DNA from: an uncultured Clostridia bacterium
GTDB lineage: Bacteria > Bacillota > Clostridia > Christensenellales > Borkfalkiaceae
NCBI GenBank assembly: GCA_947629515.1
Contig: CANRDY010000058.1
Span: forward strand, 1 to 49,264
Length of the DNA: 49,264 nucleotides
Direction: 5' to 3'
Position 1 is the stretch's first letter. Every line of letters starts with the position of its first letter. The notes under the pieces were generated by a model, which saw nothing but the letters and a program-made list of their open reading frames with translations, searched no databases and was not told the DNA's origin. This document shows, in pieces, positions 27,901 to 33,569 of this stretch. Both the position numbers and the translations under genes were made by a program.

Positions 27901-28533
27901 CTTGGTTCTGGTGCTCGCGATAGCGTCGCCGCCGAGAGTATTATATGTTACATCGAATTCGGGGTCTGCCGGATCGACGTAACGCGCATACAGCGTAAGA
28001 TTGCCCGTAACGGGACGGGTGAACGAATAATAAGTCCCGCTGAAATTGGTGGAATCGGTATACCAGTCTACAAAGGTCTGACCCGTTTTCGTGGGATCGG
28101 TCGCGGGCTTCGTCACCGTTTTTCCGTTAAGAACCGTTGCGTCGGGTATCTCACCCGAGCCGCCGTTCAAATCGAAGTGAACGGTGTATTCGACCTTACG
28201 GATGAACTTGTAGTCCACGCTGTTATAGTTCATCTGGACGGTCTCGTTTCTGTAGGTCGCGGCGACCGTGCCGCCGTCGAACGTGAAGGTCATAGCGGCG
28301 CCGTCAAGCGAATAATCGCCCGACTTCTCTTCGCCCGCTACGTTCCAGGTGAACTTATAACCTTTGATAAGTTCAAGCGTGTTGCGCTGCGTACCTATGT
28401 CGCAATAGTACTCGCCGTTTTCGGCAGTGGGCTCGGGATCCGGCTGCTCTTCGGGAGCGCAGGCGGACATTATCCCCAGTACTCCGAAAACTGCGACGAT
28501 TGCCATAAGCAACATTATCAGCTTACGTCTCAT
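18901..28533 (-). CDS. Giant BspA-type LRR/InlB lipoprotein, 3210 residues
   Basis: A monocistronic surface lipoprotein. The signal peptide ends in MSAC with the lipidated Cys at residue 25. Residues about 40-110 (YKFTWNVAGEEKSGDYSLDG) resemble the beta-rich units of the 1750-residue lipoprotein. InlB-type repeats follow at about 115-187 and 194-264, then four to five fibronectin-III-like units (about 268-690), two more InlB repeats (about 695-850), and some 2200 residues of BspA/LRR_5 repeats of about 23 residues. At least five DGVLY-type inserts interrupt the LRR. The last 90 residues leave the pattern and end SQNIDELLATD. There is no LPXTG or C-terminal span, so lipid anchoring is the only visible attachment. 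The start is backed by AAGGAG 8 bases upstream. Likely adhesion or polymer recognition, inferred from domain type only. Confidence 0.93.
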   Translation of the reverse strand: MRRKLIMLLMAIVAVFGVLGIMSACAPEEQPDPEPTAENGEYYCDIGTQRNTLELIKGYKFTWNVAGEEKSGDYSLDGAAMTFTFDGGTVAATYRNETVQMNYNSVDYKFIRKVEYTVHFDLNGGSGEIPDATVLNGKTVTKPATDPTKTGQTFVDWYTDSTNFSGTYYSFTRPVTGNLTLYARYVDPADPEFDVTYNTLGGDAIASTRTKGGKVFNLPEAQKADATFTGWWVSMFDSADKLSYQYTEDMALAENTTLFAVYNDEAMPVSVSADGVTWASQGLNKSYSVEIKTAAGTVIASESGIGNAQFPFSFAEHDEGEYVVTVSCEGTEESTTAYFNNKALARVSSFKVEENTLIFNGVENATKYYITVNCGLAGHRNVHTKLALDGTSYNFSRCDMGDDGITFTVYAEADGFASSVSRPYNFTRTLAAVSGLSADGNAEKVSWSAVAGAESYEVKVTKDGAAVVEPTNVGAATEFDMKYLNAGTYSIEVTPRARNWKSPAAAALSYTKSRLATPRNLTFTGGTTFGWNEVEGANNTYTLTVDGAAHEVTGTSADLTTYFGATKSHTVSVSAGTGAAASLPSEEVTFSDTISAIVYKDGEVSWTPVFGVTQYQVKVTSDVVPTAEPQTVEGFSAKVALNGKNNTITVTPVGAEASGNSITVTAYKVTFHVEGYNVAEVDPQYLADGDRVEFVSDIVKDSFTFDGWYTAPNGVKGEGHLYDSYYFTDKTDIELYAGFTPDVIHIALHGGSWATEEPGVADVDFESLLELPVPESSDVRYVFEGWYTAPDGGGVKYADYRGKSSEPFTNKAVTDLHAHWAEVFTFDAVSGGYAVSKGTGTNLLKEITVPETYLGQTVVNVSSFADCNNVETINIPSSVRHITIGADALAFSGCSSLRAVNIVPATMAVTDEYYKSVDGVLIALDPESGAQSLAYFPIGKNVGIYQVPDGVQVILARAFYRVSGITEVRIPSTVVTVQTEAFRLCSNIQKITFDNDISASKTRTSALAMQKSAFYSLTSLKEVTLPAKMSSITTYSDDVANLTFRSCSLLGTINVVGDTGAAGEYCSIDGVLCKWLAGSTKELVFYPTAKDGTNVRIPTGVSSIGSHAFRDASQGSAASNKNILKVTIPGYVTNIKSYAFAHASALATLTFEGTAKDVDLTIGEQAFYGTGITALTLPENLIKLDKNAFGSTSKLKEVTVNSGAPKTGSDAARTLNFAADAFATTSKSTYLTTVHFGQYVANIDIAGVFGSKLTSVNIDSQNTNYWSDREGVVYNGEKTSLVYYPAAKQGEYNAVDTLTEVGANVFKDKTNLTGITLPKTLTSIANEAFRGCNELISITFIADASGNPAPLTIGNMAFSGCRKLASIVLPERTTTIGSQAFKDCKLLTSVTIPKSVTSIATTSYDANTKSYPNYSAYTTIEIFDGCSALTTITVTEGNKNYASKDGVLYAKKADSDEIDVLLYCPVGKTGSLEIPKTVSEIKSYAFKDSQIETVTFEDDTADHLTIDMFAFNKSTSTTVYEGCKNLTSVNLPKGLEVIGDMAFARCNGLTEIEIPYTVTSIGLGALMKCAKLQTITFEATPMEIAKVDLLIKPGATYNSNDYGAFTGTPVKTLELPERLKELGHGAFANCTELTSVTLPASLEKIGSEGTYKVSSTSTYNYGGYVFNNDAKLTTVTITDGDGENASKLKYIGDYAFSHTGITTLTLPKGLEKIQGKYSFAYTPLKTITWNNLKVIGDDAFYRCSELEDVTFPDGLTQIGAYAFAYSSIKNLTIPSSVTSMVNTDTSSSSPTRGYAFAYCDQLETVTFQGGCHIDFIENGTFESCHALRSVDFGTGSTVTKLGLYAFENCRSLTTIKIPASVTFIGYNHTTSGLHGSTFNKCSSLASVEFEEGSKLETITNECFAATGLTSFTFPKITQQKGDDGAEEVKSLTLGKNLFMGCTKLTTVTLSASVTDLKGYEKGKVDGYVFTMCPALTNIIVAEDNTAFYSDGTALYTAQAKDTGKEKGTTLMLAYSEAKDAYQVADGTVEIYANAFKGQIGVTSLSLPTSLQVIGENAFLDCINLASVEFRTVLGGQEIQLATIGANAFKNTALTTIDLSKTKVTQIGANMFENTELQTISLPDGLTKIGESAFKNTPLKTIDLSKTKLTEIAKNTFEGTTELQSVTLNETIKNIGENAFKESGLPTLVFPKDGVIETIGNAAFYMSKLQSIDLSKQTKLKNLGTGNTSFPSSSTPTVTTSGITRGVFAGCTELTSVKLPNSIEFIVPAAFFGCTSLTKIDLSNLSMWTTIKAKPGGTATATNKSSYMFMGCTNLEEVDLPEGLTHIDGYMFADCYKLDYVKVGATGVSGAKGHLDLSGLNGLVILGQYAFRNCGFSTITMPAFDKDSKIGTYVFVCKEVEEVYTPKLTKVIFPKNAMASGQNTFRDSTTLQTVEFAPDYNGETLNTNLFYGCTALQSITIPECVTKLGNSLFQGCTSLSSANIPGSISTDSNLGTGLFSGCTNLSKVTFGTGFHVTKFSNNMFLNCSSLQTIDIPDSITSFGSNVFEGTAITEFTAPANLTATGLSNYLFRYCTQLKTVDLSAYTGSIIYMSMFNGCTALDSVTLSDSIKTIQGSAFMGCTALKSIDLTNVQTVQQTAFQDSGLTEVTFGDSTTTIGYNAFAGTQLKQVHLPQYLSSFGYGVFLGCDNITFTFDGGEDSQIILENNAFYTVSDEGVITLGDASAVQSADFTVKEGTQIIGDNAFKGNKHIGKVNLGDAVTTIKQNAFEESSVTEISLDIPALTTVGLYVFRNCTSLATVTLKEGMTISDQMFKGCTALKSIELKEGQTIGSNAFEGSGLQSVTIPENIASIGNNAFLNCMELTSATVNGDLQYVQIATTATPTYLFDGCESLANLTLNNVTVIGKYWFRNAKALTSFDISSNNIVKIDEHAFEASGIAGDFTIPETVETIGNNAFAYTAVTHVTINNECVASVLSNGDKLLATNLFQGCESLNQITLGEDVTIIGNNWFRDCTALTAFTIPGTVEKINDYAFSGTGITSIEIPTDVEILKGAFADTKISEVTIPEGLTYLGDNVFAGESLTKLTIKSRTLGVTYSSSTSSASYIYSTSGVSQFGGCPNLETVIVECDWWFYTKVFGSNPKMSLYMKGTVLPYTATTQVYANAFEGWTEQNNIYFKDSEYTVSSLLGVDWRSSCPATLHFSQNIDELLATD

Positions 28534-28764
28534 GTTTTGTTCTCCTTTATATATCTTTTACCTTTTTTGCAAATTCTTTCGGCTTGCGCGCCTTTCGCCT
28601 CTTTTTCCGTTCGAACCGTTAAATTGGGCTGAACCGTTTTATTTGGGGTGAACCGCTTTTCGGGGCGGTCGAGCCGAGCCGTCGGTTGGTCGCAGAGCCT
28701 TGATCTTCATATTTCGGGCGGCAAAATCTTTTACGAATATACCGCTTCCAGCCTATGAAAATAT
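28534..28764 (-). promoter_or_regulatory. Long (about 230-base) leader of the giant LRR gene with GAACCG repeats
   Basis: From the predicted transcription start to the ATG no gene is visible. Read on the plus strand it contains GAACCG at 28613, 28631 and 28650 (spacing 18 and 19 bases), two of them as TGAACCG preceded by TTGGG/GGGG, so the mRNA carries CGGTTC/CGGTTCA words. I recognise no riboswitch. The unusual length may allow structure-based control. Confidence 0.5.
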
Positions 28765-28770
28765 ATAATT

Positions 28771-28799
28771 ATTATAATATTGCAAAATATCAAAGTCAA
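28771..28799 (-). promoter_or_regulatory. Promoter of the giant LRR lipoprotein gene
   Basis: TTGACT and a perfect TATAAT with a 17-base spacer on the minus strand. The flanking sequence up to about 28960 is strongly AT-rich and contains no gene. Confidence 0.8.
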
Positions 28800-28950
28800 G
28801 TTTATTTAACCGAAAATCGCATAAATTTACACTTAAATTATAAACTTTTTGCCCGATTTGGGCGGGTAAAATTTATAAACGCATAAATATGCGGAATTTT
28901 TAAATATATTCACATAAACTTTACGCAATTTTTAAAAACTCACCCCGTCC

Positions 28951-28997
28951 CCGTCAAAAAACGGCTCCCGCCCGCGGCAAAAAGCCGCGGGCGGGAG
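28951..28997 (-). terminator. Terminator region after the protease-Opp operon
   Basis: CTCCCGCCCGCGGC and GCCGCGGGCGGGAG form a 14-bp stem with a 5-base loop (28965-28997). In the minus-strand transcript it is followed by CCGTTTTTTGACGG, itself a 4-bp mini-hairpin whose loop is the T-run (28951-28964). It lies about 50 bases after the last gene of the operon. The T-run starts 3 bases after the stem, slightly unusual for an intrinsic terminator. Confidence 0.7.
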
Positions 28998-29047
28998 TTC
29001 ACATAAATTATCTTATTGTTTTTATTTAAGCCCGTGAAAGACCGAGT

Positions 29048-29302
29048 TCAATTGAGCCACAGCCAAACGACGAGAAAGGCGATTGAGACCGAGATCAGAA
29101 TGGCGAATAAAAAGGGCAACGTAGCCGCGAACGCGCCGCGGATCATCGCGCGCTTTTCTTTGCGGGTGGGCTTTTCGGCTTTAAGGCTTTCGCGGTTCTT
29201 GCGCACTTCCTCGGGCTCGTACCACGGCATGCCCTCCACGTTCATGTTGGCTATCGTCCGCCCGTCGTCGTAGTCCTCGGGCTTATTTCTTTTTTTCTTC
29301 AT
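29048..29302 (-). CDS. Small single-span membrane protein, last gene of the protease-Opp operon
   Basis: An 84-residue protein that I do not recognise. Residues 1-55 are hydrophilic and highly charged (MKKKRNKPEDYDDGR, and KAEKPTRKEKRA), followed by one strong C-terminal span (about 57-83) ending VVWLWLN. This gives a tail-anchored topology with the charged part in the cytoplasm. Its ATG lies inside the last codons of oppF in another frame, overlapping by 20 bases, with no clear Shine-Dalgarno site, so translation probably depends on that of oppF. Position in the operon suggests an accessory of the Opp complex; this is inference. Confidence 0.7.
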   Translation of the reverse strand: MKKKRNKPEDYDDGRTIANMNVEGMPWYEPEEVRKNRESLKAEKPTRKEKRAMIRGAFAATLPFLFAILISVSIAFLVVWLWLN

Positions 29303-31136
29303 GTTCGAGAGCGGCTTGTTTGATTTTTTCGCGGTCGAGGTATCCGCCGCTGTAATCCTCTTCCTCTTCGACTTCCTGCGAATACAGGTGGCACGCTACC
29401 TTGTGCCCGCCGCCGTAGTCCTTGAACACGGGCGTCACCTTTGCGCATATGTCCATACACTGCGAACAGCGCGTGTGGAACTTACAGCCCTGCGGGGGAT
29501 TGGCGGGGCTGGGTATGTCTCCGCCTAAAATTATACGGTTCATCGTGGCGTGAGGATCGGGCATGGGGACTGCCGAGAGCAACGCCTTGGTGTAGGGGTG
29601 CATGGGGTTCGAAAAGAGATCCTCTTTCGAACCGAACTCAACGAGGTTGCCCAAATACATAACGCCTACGTCGTCGGATATGTGCTGAACGACCGAAAGA
29701 TCGTGCGAGATGAACAGATACGTAAGGTTGAGTTCGTTCTGCAACTTCCTCAAAAGGTTTATTATCTGCGCCTGAACCGACACGTCGAGAGCCGATACGG
29801 GCTCGTCGCAGACTATGAACTCGGGGTTGTACGCAAGCGCGCGGGCTATGCACACACGCTGTCTCTGTCCGCCCGAAAATTCGTGGGGGTAGCGGTCGTA
29901 ATGGTAATCCTGCAAGCCGCAACGGCGCATTATGTCGAGCACGTATTCCTTTCTTTTGACCGCGTCGGGAATGAGCTTGTGGACTATTATGCCCTCTTCT
30001 ATTATCTCGCCGACCGACATGCGCGAGTCGAGCGAGGAATAGGGATCCTGAAAAATTATCTGAAGGTCGCGGCGCAGACGGCGCATTTCCTTATATTTGA
30101 GCCTTGCGAGGTCGACGCCCTTTTCGGCTAACTTCTCGCAGTTGTCGAACTGCTCCGAGGCGTTTTCGGCTTTAAGCTCTTCTATCTTTTGAACGTACCC
30201 GTCGCGCGCTTCCGTGGCGGTTTTCAAATCTTCTTCCGCCGTTTCGAGGGCGGCTTTCGCCTTTGTGGTTTTGCTCTCCGCCGAGGAACTTCCGCCGTCG
30301 GTGCGCTTTTCCTGCGCGGATTTCGCCTTGTCAAACCTGCGTTGGGCGGCGTCGCGCTTGTTGGTGAGTTTGAGAACGGTCTTGTCGGCTTCGAGCTTTT
30401 TCAAGATCAACGGTTCGAACTTTGCATAAGCCTCGTCGTCGAGAACTATAAACCCGCCGAGCACGCTGACTATGTTCACAAAGTGCATTTTGGCAAGCCT
30501 TGCGGCGTTGCCCGCCGCGCTCTCCGCGCGCGCACGCTCCTTTTTGAGTTTGCTCCTTTGGGTGTAAAGGGTCTTTACGGGCGCGTAGATGAGCTTTGCC
30601 TTTTCAGCCTGCTCCTTGCTCGCCGTTTTGAGAGCCTTTTTGAAGTTTGCAAGCTCGATATTTTCAAAGGGCGAACCGAGTTCCGAAAGTTGGGCTTTTG
30701 CCTCCTCTTCGGCTTTTTCGGTCTCCGCCTTTACCTGCTCGTAGCGCGCGGTGACTTCCGAAAGTTTGTCCGCGAATATCCTTGCTTTGACTTCCTCGTC
30801 GAATTGGCTCTTTTTGAGGCGGGCGGCGTTTTTGACGGTACGGGTGAAATATTTGGGCGCAACGCCCGCGTAAGTTCTGCCGTTATAAAAGGTGTTGCCC
30901 GAAGTCTGCTCGTGCAGTTGCAGAACCGTTCTGCCGAGGGTGGTCTTGCCGCAGCCCGATTCGCCGACTATGCCGAGCGTTTTGCCCTTGCGTATCGAAA
31001 GCGAAACCCCGTCGACAGCCTTCAATATCTTCGAAGGTCTGCCCAAAAGATCCTTGTCGAGCACGAAATATTTGCACAGATCGTCGACTTTAAGGATTAT
31101 TTCGTCGTCGGAAAGTTGTGAATTTTTGTTATCCAT
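29283..31136 (-). CDS. oppF: Oligopeptide ABC transporter ATPase OppF with a large coiled-coil insertion
   Basis: One of the two ATPases of the Opp peptide importer. From the chosen start (617 residues): Walker A GESGCGKT with Lys64, Q-loop IIFQDP with Gln363, signature FSGGQR at 420-425, Walker B IVCDEP with Asp444-Glu445, and the H-loop in ISHDLS. OppF is normally about 320 residues. Here about 255 residues, highly charged and helical (many Lys, Glu, Ala), are inserted at about 87-345 between the strand after Walker A and the Q-loop. The C-terminal oligopeptide domain has CX5CX2CX3C and ACHLY. Start choice: MDNKNSQ, with GGAG 6 bases upstream and an 8-base overlap with oppD; an in-frame ATG 5 codons earlier lacks a site. 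Unit: oppA-B-C-D-F. Confidence 0.93.
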   Translation of the reverse strand: MDNKNSQLSDDEIILKVDDLCKYFVLDKDLLGRPSKILKAVDGVSLSIRKGKTLGIVGESGCGKTTLGRTVLQLHEQTSGNTFYNGRTYAGVAPKYFTRTVKNAARLKKSQFDEEVKARIFADKLSEVTARYEQVKAETEKAEEEAKAQLSELGSPFENIELANFKKALKTASKEQAEKAKLIYAPVKTLYTQRSKLKKERARAESAAGNAARLAKMHFVNIVSVLGGFIVLDDEAYAKFEPLILKKLEADKTVLKLTNKRDAAQRRFDKAKSAQEKRTDGGSSSAESKTTKAKAALETAEEDLKTATEARDGYVQKIEELKAENASEQFDNCEKLAEKGVDLARLKYKEMRRLRRDLQIIFQDPYSSLDSRMSVGEIIEEGIIVHKLIPDAVKRKEYVLDIMRRCGLQDYHYDRYPHEFSGGQRQRVCIARALAYNPEFIVCDEPVSALDVSVQAQIINLLRKLQNELNLTYLFISHDLSVVQHISDDVGVMYLGNLVEFGSKEDLFSNPMHPYTKALLSAVPMPDPHATMNRIILGGDIPSPANPPQGCKFHTRCSQCMDICAKVTPVFKDYGGGHKVACHLYSQEVEEEEDYSGGYLDREKIKQAALEHEEKKK

Positions 31137-32514
31137 TTTCTTCTCCGTCATACAGATGGCACGCTACGAAGTGCGTTTCGCTCACTTGTTTGAGTGCGGG
31201 ATAATCGCCCGAGCACGCCTTTGTGCACTTGCCGCATCTGTCCTTAAAGTAACAGTAGTCGGGCATATCTATGGGGTTGGGCACGTTGCCGGGTATGTTG
31301 TAAAGCTGGTCGGTGTTCTTGTTTATGACGGGCTTCGACTTCTGCAAGCCCACGGTGTAGGGGTGAAGGGGGTTGTCGAAAATATCGTAGACCGTGCCCT
31401 TTTCTATGACCCTGCCCGCGTACATTACCACCACGTAGTCCGCCATGGACGCTATAACGCCCAGATCGTGCGTGATGAGCATTATGGAACCATCGACCTT
31501 TTCCTTTATCTCGCGCAGAAGTTCGAGTATCTGCGCCTGTATCGTGACGTCGAGCGCGGTCGTAGGCTCGTCGGCTATTATGAGTTTGGGGTTGCAGGCG
31601 AGCGCCATTGCTATCATTACCCTCTGCCTCATTCCGCCCGAAAGCTCGTGCGGGTAGCGCGTGTATATGTTGTCGGGCATGGCTATGCCGACCATTTTGA
31701 GCATTTCTATGGAACGCTCTTTCGCGCCCGCCCTGTCTACCCCGGGCGTGTGCAACAACACGACCTCGTCAAGCTGGTTGCCTATCGTGAACACGGGGTT
31801 CAAGGAAGTCATCGGCTCCTGAAATATCATCGATATCTCTTTACCGCGTATCTTGCGCATTTCGCCGAGCGGCATTTTGGCTATATCGTACACCTTGTCT
31901 TCCATCTCGTACACGGGGAAGCCGTTTTTGTCCTTAGCCTGTACCTTTTCGAGAACGGGGTTGCCCTCTTTGTCGAGCACGGGTTTGCCCTTTTTGTCGA
32001 GCCTGGGCGCGGTCTTTACAACGCGCTCCCCGTCCTTTTCTTCGTACTCGTATACGGGAATGTACTTGCCGTCGGCGCCCTTTACGTAGTCGCGGGTCTT
32101 AAAGCGTATGCTTCCCCCCACTATCTGACCTATCGGTCCCTGCACAAGCTGCATTACGGAGAGCGAAGTGACGCTCTTGCCGCAACCCGATTCGCCCACC
32201 ACGCCGACTACCGAACGCTTGGGTATGTCGAAAGTAACGCCGTCGACGGCTTTCGAAACGCCCGCGTCGGTGAAAAAGTAGGTCTGCAAGCCGTCGATCT
32301 CGAGAATGTTGTCCTCGTCGCGCATATGCGCGAGATATTCGCTCTCGTTGACGAACTTGCGCTTTTTCTTCTTTTCGTAAGCGCGGGTGATGCGCGCGTT
32401 GTCGCGCGAGATCTTGCGGGCTTCCTTACCCGAGATAAAGTGCTCGTCGTTCTTATGGGTCAAGTCATCGATCTTCGACTTTATTTTTTGTATAAACGTC
32501 TTTTTTTCGCTCAT
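31129..32514 (-). CDS. oppD: Oligopeptide ABC transporter ATPase OppD with an insertion
   Basis: 461 residues, against about 335-350 usually. After a basic N-terminal extension of about 65 residues come Walker A GESGCGKS (Lys113), Q-loop MIFQEP (Gln232), signature LSGGMRQR (291-298), Walker B IIADEP (Asp315-Glu316) and the H-loop LITHDLG. About 65-70 extra residues lie between Walker A and the Q-loop (about 140-207), the same place as the OppF insertion. They consist of short repeats with DK-x-G-x-PV and PVYE motifs. The C-terminal domain carries CX5CX2CX3C (Cys421, 427, 430, 434) and ACHLY; some Opp/Dpp ATPases carry an iron-sulfur cluster here. The ATG follows the oppC stop by one base. Confidence 0.94.
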   Translation of the reverse strand: MSEKKTFIQKIKSKIDDLTHKNDEHFISGKEARKISRDNARITRAYEKKKKRKFVNESEYLAHMRDEDNILEIDGLQTYFFTDAGVSKAVDGVTFDIPKRSVVGVVGESGCGKSVTSLSVMQLVQGPIGQIVGGSIRFKTRDYVKGADGKYIPVYEYEEKDGERVVKTAPRLDKKGKPVLDKEGNPVLEKVQAKDKNGFPVYEMEDKVYDIAKMPLGEMRKIRGKEISMIFQEPMTSLNPVFTIGNQLDEVVLLHTPGVDRAGAKERSIEMLKMVGIAMPDNIYTRYPHELSGGMRQRVMIAMALACNPKLIIADEPTTALDVTIQAQILELLREIKEKVDGSIMLITHDLGVIASMADYVVVMYAGRVIEKGTVYDIFDNPLHPYTVGLQKSKPVINKNTDQLYNIPGNVPNPIDMPDYCYFKDRCGKCTKACSGDYPALKQVSETHFVACHLYDGEENG

Positions 32515-32515
32515 T

Positions 32516-33559
32516 TTATTTCTTCATCTTAGGGTCGAATGCGTCCCTTAAACCGTCGCCGAGAAAGTTGAAACCGAGAACCGACAAAATTATGGTTACG
32601 CCCGACGGCGCCCATACCCACGGAGCGGTCGACAGTATCTCGGTATCCTTTGCAAGGTTGACCATCTTGCCCCAGCTCGCCTGAGGATAGGGAACGCCGA
32701 GGTTTAAGTAAGAGAGCGTGGCTTCAAACAGGATTATGTTGCCGAGCGACAGCGTCATCGAAACTATCAGCTGCGGGATAATGTTGGGGATAAGGTGCTT
32801 GAACACCTTGCGCGGCGTGGAGAATCCTCCCGCCTCCGCCGCTACGATAAATTCCTGTTCGCGCAAGTATAGTATCTGCCCTCGGACGAGCCGCGCGATA
32901 CCCGTCCAGCTGAGGATAGTCAACGCGCCCAACAGCACGTAAATTCTGAACTGTTCGTCCAGCTTGTACTCGTCGAGCAACGCGCTTATTATAAGCATTA
33001 TCGGCAGTTGGGGAATACAGTTGATGATGTCGATTATTCGCATCATCGCCATGTCGAAGCCTCCGCCCAAATAGCCCGCAAGTCCGCCGATTATCATTCC
33101 CAAAAGGGTGTTGACGAACACGACCATAAGGCTTAAAGTGAGCGAGATCCTGCCGCCGTACATAAGCCTTGTGAGCACGTCCATGCCCTCTTTGTCGCAA
33201 CCGAGAACGTGCACTCTGCCGTCGCTGCTGCGCGAGAAGGGCGCGGCGAGCTTAGCCCAGTCGGTCCTGAACTCTTTGACGTATATTACGTCCTCCGACA
33301 CGTCGTATTCCGAATAGGTAACGGGCGCGAGGTTGCGGTCGACTTCGGTTTCGCCCCAGCCCGTGAACACGGGTCCGACGAAGCTGAAAAGGAACATCAG
33401 AATTATTATAACAAGTCCCACTATCGACAGCTTCGAACGGAAAAAGCGTTTGACGACGAGCTTCCACGGAGCAATTACCCTTACCTTGTCGGAAAGGGAT
33501 TGCTGTTCGTCGCTTTCGACGCTCTCGTTTTCGGGCGCAACGTTTGTGTTGTCTTCCAT
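32516..33559 (-). CDS. oppC: Oligopeptide ABC transporter permease OppC
   Basis: A 347-residue inner-membrane permease with the OppC N-terminal domain. A hydrophilic N-tail (about 1-30) precedes the first span (about 44-66), then an external loop and five more spans. The EAA loop that contacts the ATPases is visible as FIVAAEAGGFSTPRKVFKHL. The C-terminus LNFLGDGLRDAFDPKMKK is canonical. Length is slightly above average because of the external loop (about 68-135). The start has AAGGAG 5 bases upstream; oppB ends 10 bases before it. Confidence 0.95.
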   Translation of the reverse strand: MEDNTNVAPENESVESDEQQSLSDKVRVIAPWKLVVKRFFRSKLSIVGLVIIILMFLFSFVGPVFTGWGETEVDRNLAPVTYSEYDVSEDVIYVKEFRTDWAKLAAPFSRSSDGRVHVLGCDKEGMDVLTRLMYGGRISLTLSLMVVFVNTLLGMIIGGLAGYLGGGFDMAMMRIIDIINCIPQLPIMLIISALLDEYKLDEQFRIYVLLGALTILSWTGIARLVRGQILYLREQEFIVAAEAGGFSTPRKVFKHLIPNIIPQLIVSMTLSLGNIILFEATLSYLNLGVPYPQASWGKMVNLAKDTEILSTAPWVWAPSGVTIILSVLGFNFLGDGLRDAFDPKMKK

Positions 33560-33569
33560 CGTAGCTCCT

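Noticed and set aside
28534-28764. Riboswitch in the leader of the giant LRR gene
   Set aside because: I could not match any known riboswitch core, and no transcription terminator is visible before the ATG; kept only as an unexplained long leader.
31137-31151. Earlier in-frame ATG for oppF
   Set aside because: The ATG 5 codons later has GGAG at 6 bases and the usual short overlap with the oppD stop.
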